From OLB6 sp964493635 (GTDB lineage: Bacteria; Bacteroidota; Ignavibacteria; Kapaibacteriales; Kapaibacteriaceae), in contig CAZBOW010000020.1 of NCBI GenBank assembly GCA_964493635.1, forward strand, positions 1 to 42,222: a stretch of 42,222 nucleotides of DNA. Reading direction: 5' to 3'. Below the pieces are notes generated by a model. It worked only from the letters and a program-made list of their open reading frames with translations. It ran no database searches and had not been told where the DNA came from. Shown here piece by piece: positions 41,671 through 42,222 of this stretch (within the stretch, counting starts at the first letter, position 1; each line of letters begins with the position of its first letter). Both the position numbers and the translations under genes were made by a program.

Positions 41671-42222
41671 GGCGCTCGCGAAGTGTTCGCTCAAGTTCGG
41701 CCATGAACTCGTCGGTGTAGACGTAGTGCTCGCCATGGTGCACGGCACTGCCGTGGATGCATACGGCTAGGTCCTTGGTCATCACACCGCGTTCCACGGT
41801 ATCAACACATACCGATTCGAGGGTTTGAGCAAACGCACGTAATGCATCGTTCCCATCGATGACTCCCCTGAAGTCCAATCCACGGGTCCAGGCAAAGATC
41901 GAGGCAATCGGATTGGTCGACGTTGGCCTCCCGTTCTGATACTCTCGGAAGTGACGCGTGACGGTGCCGTGAGCCGCCTCCGATTCCATCACGGTGCCAT
42001 CGGGCGTAATCAACGTGGAGGTCATCAAACCGAGTGAACCAAAACCTTGCGCAACCGTGTCACTTTGGACATCCCCATCGTAATTCTTGCACGCCCACAC
42101 GAAGTTGCCGTGCCATTTTAGGGCAGAGGCTACCATGTCATCGATCAGGCGATGTTCGTAGGTGAGCCCACGTTCATCCATGCGTGCCTTGAACTCTTGG
42201 TGGTACACCTCTTCGAAGATGT
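41660..42222 (-). CDS. icd: NADP-dependent isocitrate dehydrogenase, 5' end beyond window
   Basis: The C-terminal 187 codons of a eukaryote-like (IDH1-type) NADP-isocitrate dehydrogenase, which decarboxylates isocitrate to 2-oxoglutarate in the TCA cycle. Seen motifs are EHRLIDDMVASALKWHGNFV, WACKNYDGDVQSDTVAQGFG with the metal-binding Asp, AAHGTVTRHFREYQNG for NADP binding, and TSTNPIASIFAWTRGLDFRG. The frame is open to the right window edge, so the start is outside. An internal ATG-like start at 42208 is not the true one. Its stop overlaps the converging porZ-like gene by 11 bases. Confidence 0.95.
   Translation of the reverse strand, partial: IFEEVYHQEFKARMDERGLTYEHRLIDDMVASALKWHGNFVWACKNYDGDVQSDTVAQGFGSLGLMTSTLITPDGTVMESEAAHGTVTRHFREYQNGRPTSTNPIASIFAWTRGLDFRGVIDGNDALRAFAQTLESVCVDTVERGVMTKDLAVCIHGSAVHHGEHYVYTDEFMAELERTLRERLSA

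Noticed and set aside
1..42222. Defence islands, toxin-antitoxin pairs, prophage, insertion sequences, tRNA or rRNA genes
   Set aside because: No matching coding or RNA signatures were seen; all long frames are assigned to housekeeping or envelope genes, and spaces between genes are too short.

Overview
The window looks like a chromosomal segment of a GC-rich bacterium from the Bacteroidota-Chlorobiota (FCB) group. The evidence is type IX secretion (T9SS) features: a PorZ-like beta-propeller protein, a PD40-OmpA protein resembling PorE, and a very long secreted protein with a C-terminal sorting-type domain. It also has a type III glutamine synthetase, a fused E1 alpha/beta 2-oxoacid dehydrogenase, promoter elements of the form TAnnTTTG, and few Shine-Dalgarno sites. 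T9SS points away from true green sulfur bacteria and towards Bacteroidota, Ignavibacteria or Kapabacteria-like lineages; this placement is inference. No phage, transposon, CRISPR array, tRNA or rRNA was seen. It is dense housekeeping DNA with no gene-free stretch above about 130 bases.

Layout. 1-3935 (minus): yicC-gmk-E1 alpha/beta dehydrogenase, the last running off the left edge. 4061-11258 (plus): purine nucleoside phosphorylase, a lipoprotein with a BsuPI-like domain, ribD, a secreted protein with twelve GNDxY repeats plus HEAT repeats, and rqcH. 11212-19253 (minus): speA, then a coupled pair made of a PorE-like OmpA protein and a 1337-residue T9SS cargo candidate. 19325-22340 (plus): fur and topA. 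22348-24998 (minus): an Lrp/AsnC regulator and glnN. 25054-25752 (plus): mtgA. 25694-31645 (minus): ileS, a DksA/TraR-like gene, lspA and an RluA-family pseudouridine synthase. 31681-33240 (minus): an orphan sensor histidine kinase. 33293-41670 (plus): a tightly overlapping run of murI, two ABC permeases, holA, an NTF2-like gene, a PHP phosphoesterase, ribH and porZ. 41660-42222 (minus): the 3' part of NADP-isocitrate dehydrogenase.

The most distinctive pattern is that short in-frame tandem repeats, often rich in Thr-Pro, sit inside otherwise ordinary housekeeping genes. Five of the six 100-N assembly gaps fall exactly on such or other low-complexity tracts. At three gaps the two flanks are identical over 22, 55 and 24 bases, and merging them restores a single reading frame (purine nucleoside phosphorylase, murI, ABC permease). 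These gaps are therefore probably scaffolding artefacts rather than missing sequence. A fourth gap splits a Lys/Ala-rich tract that is probably the missing N-terminus of the DksA-like protein.

Genes in a run mostly overlap by 1 or 4 bases (ATGA, GTGA, TGATG, TAATG), which suggests translational coupling. Converging genes overlap at their 3' ends or lie 7 bases apart, and no intrinsic terminator was recognised. Nothing in the window is a clear new defence or mobile system. The best candidate for undescribed biology is the 26-27-residue GNDxY repeat protein at 7059-9716.
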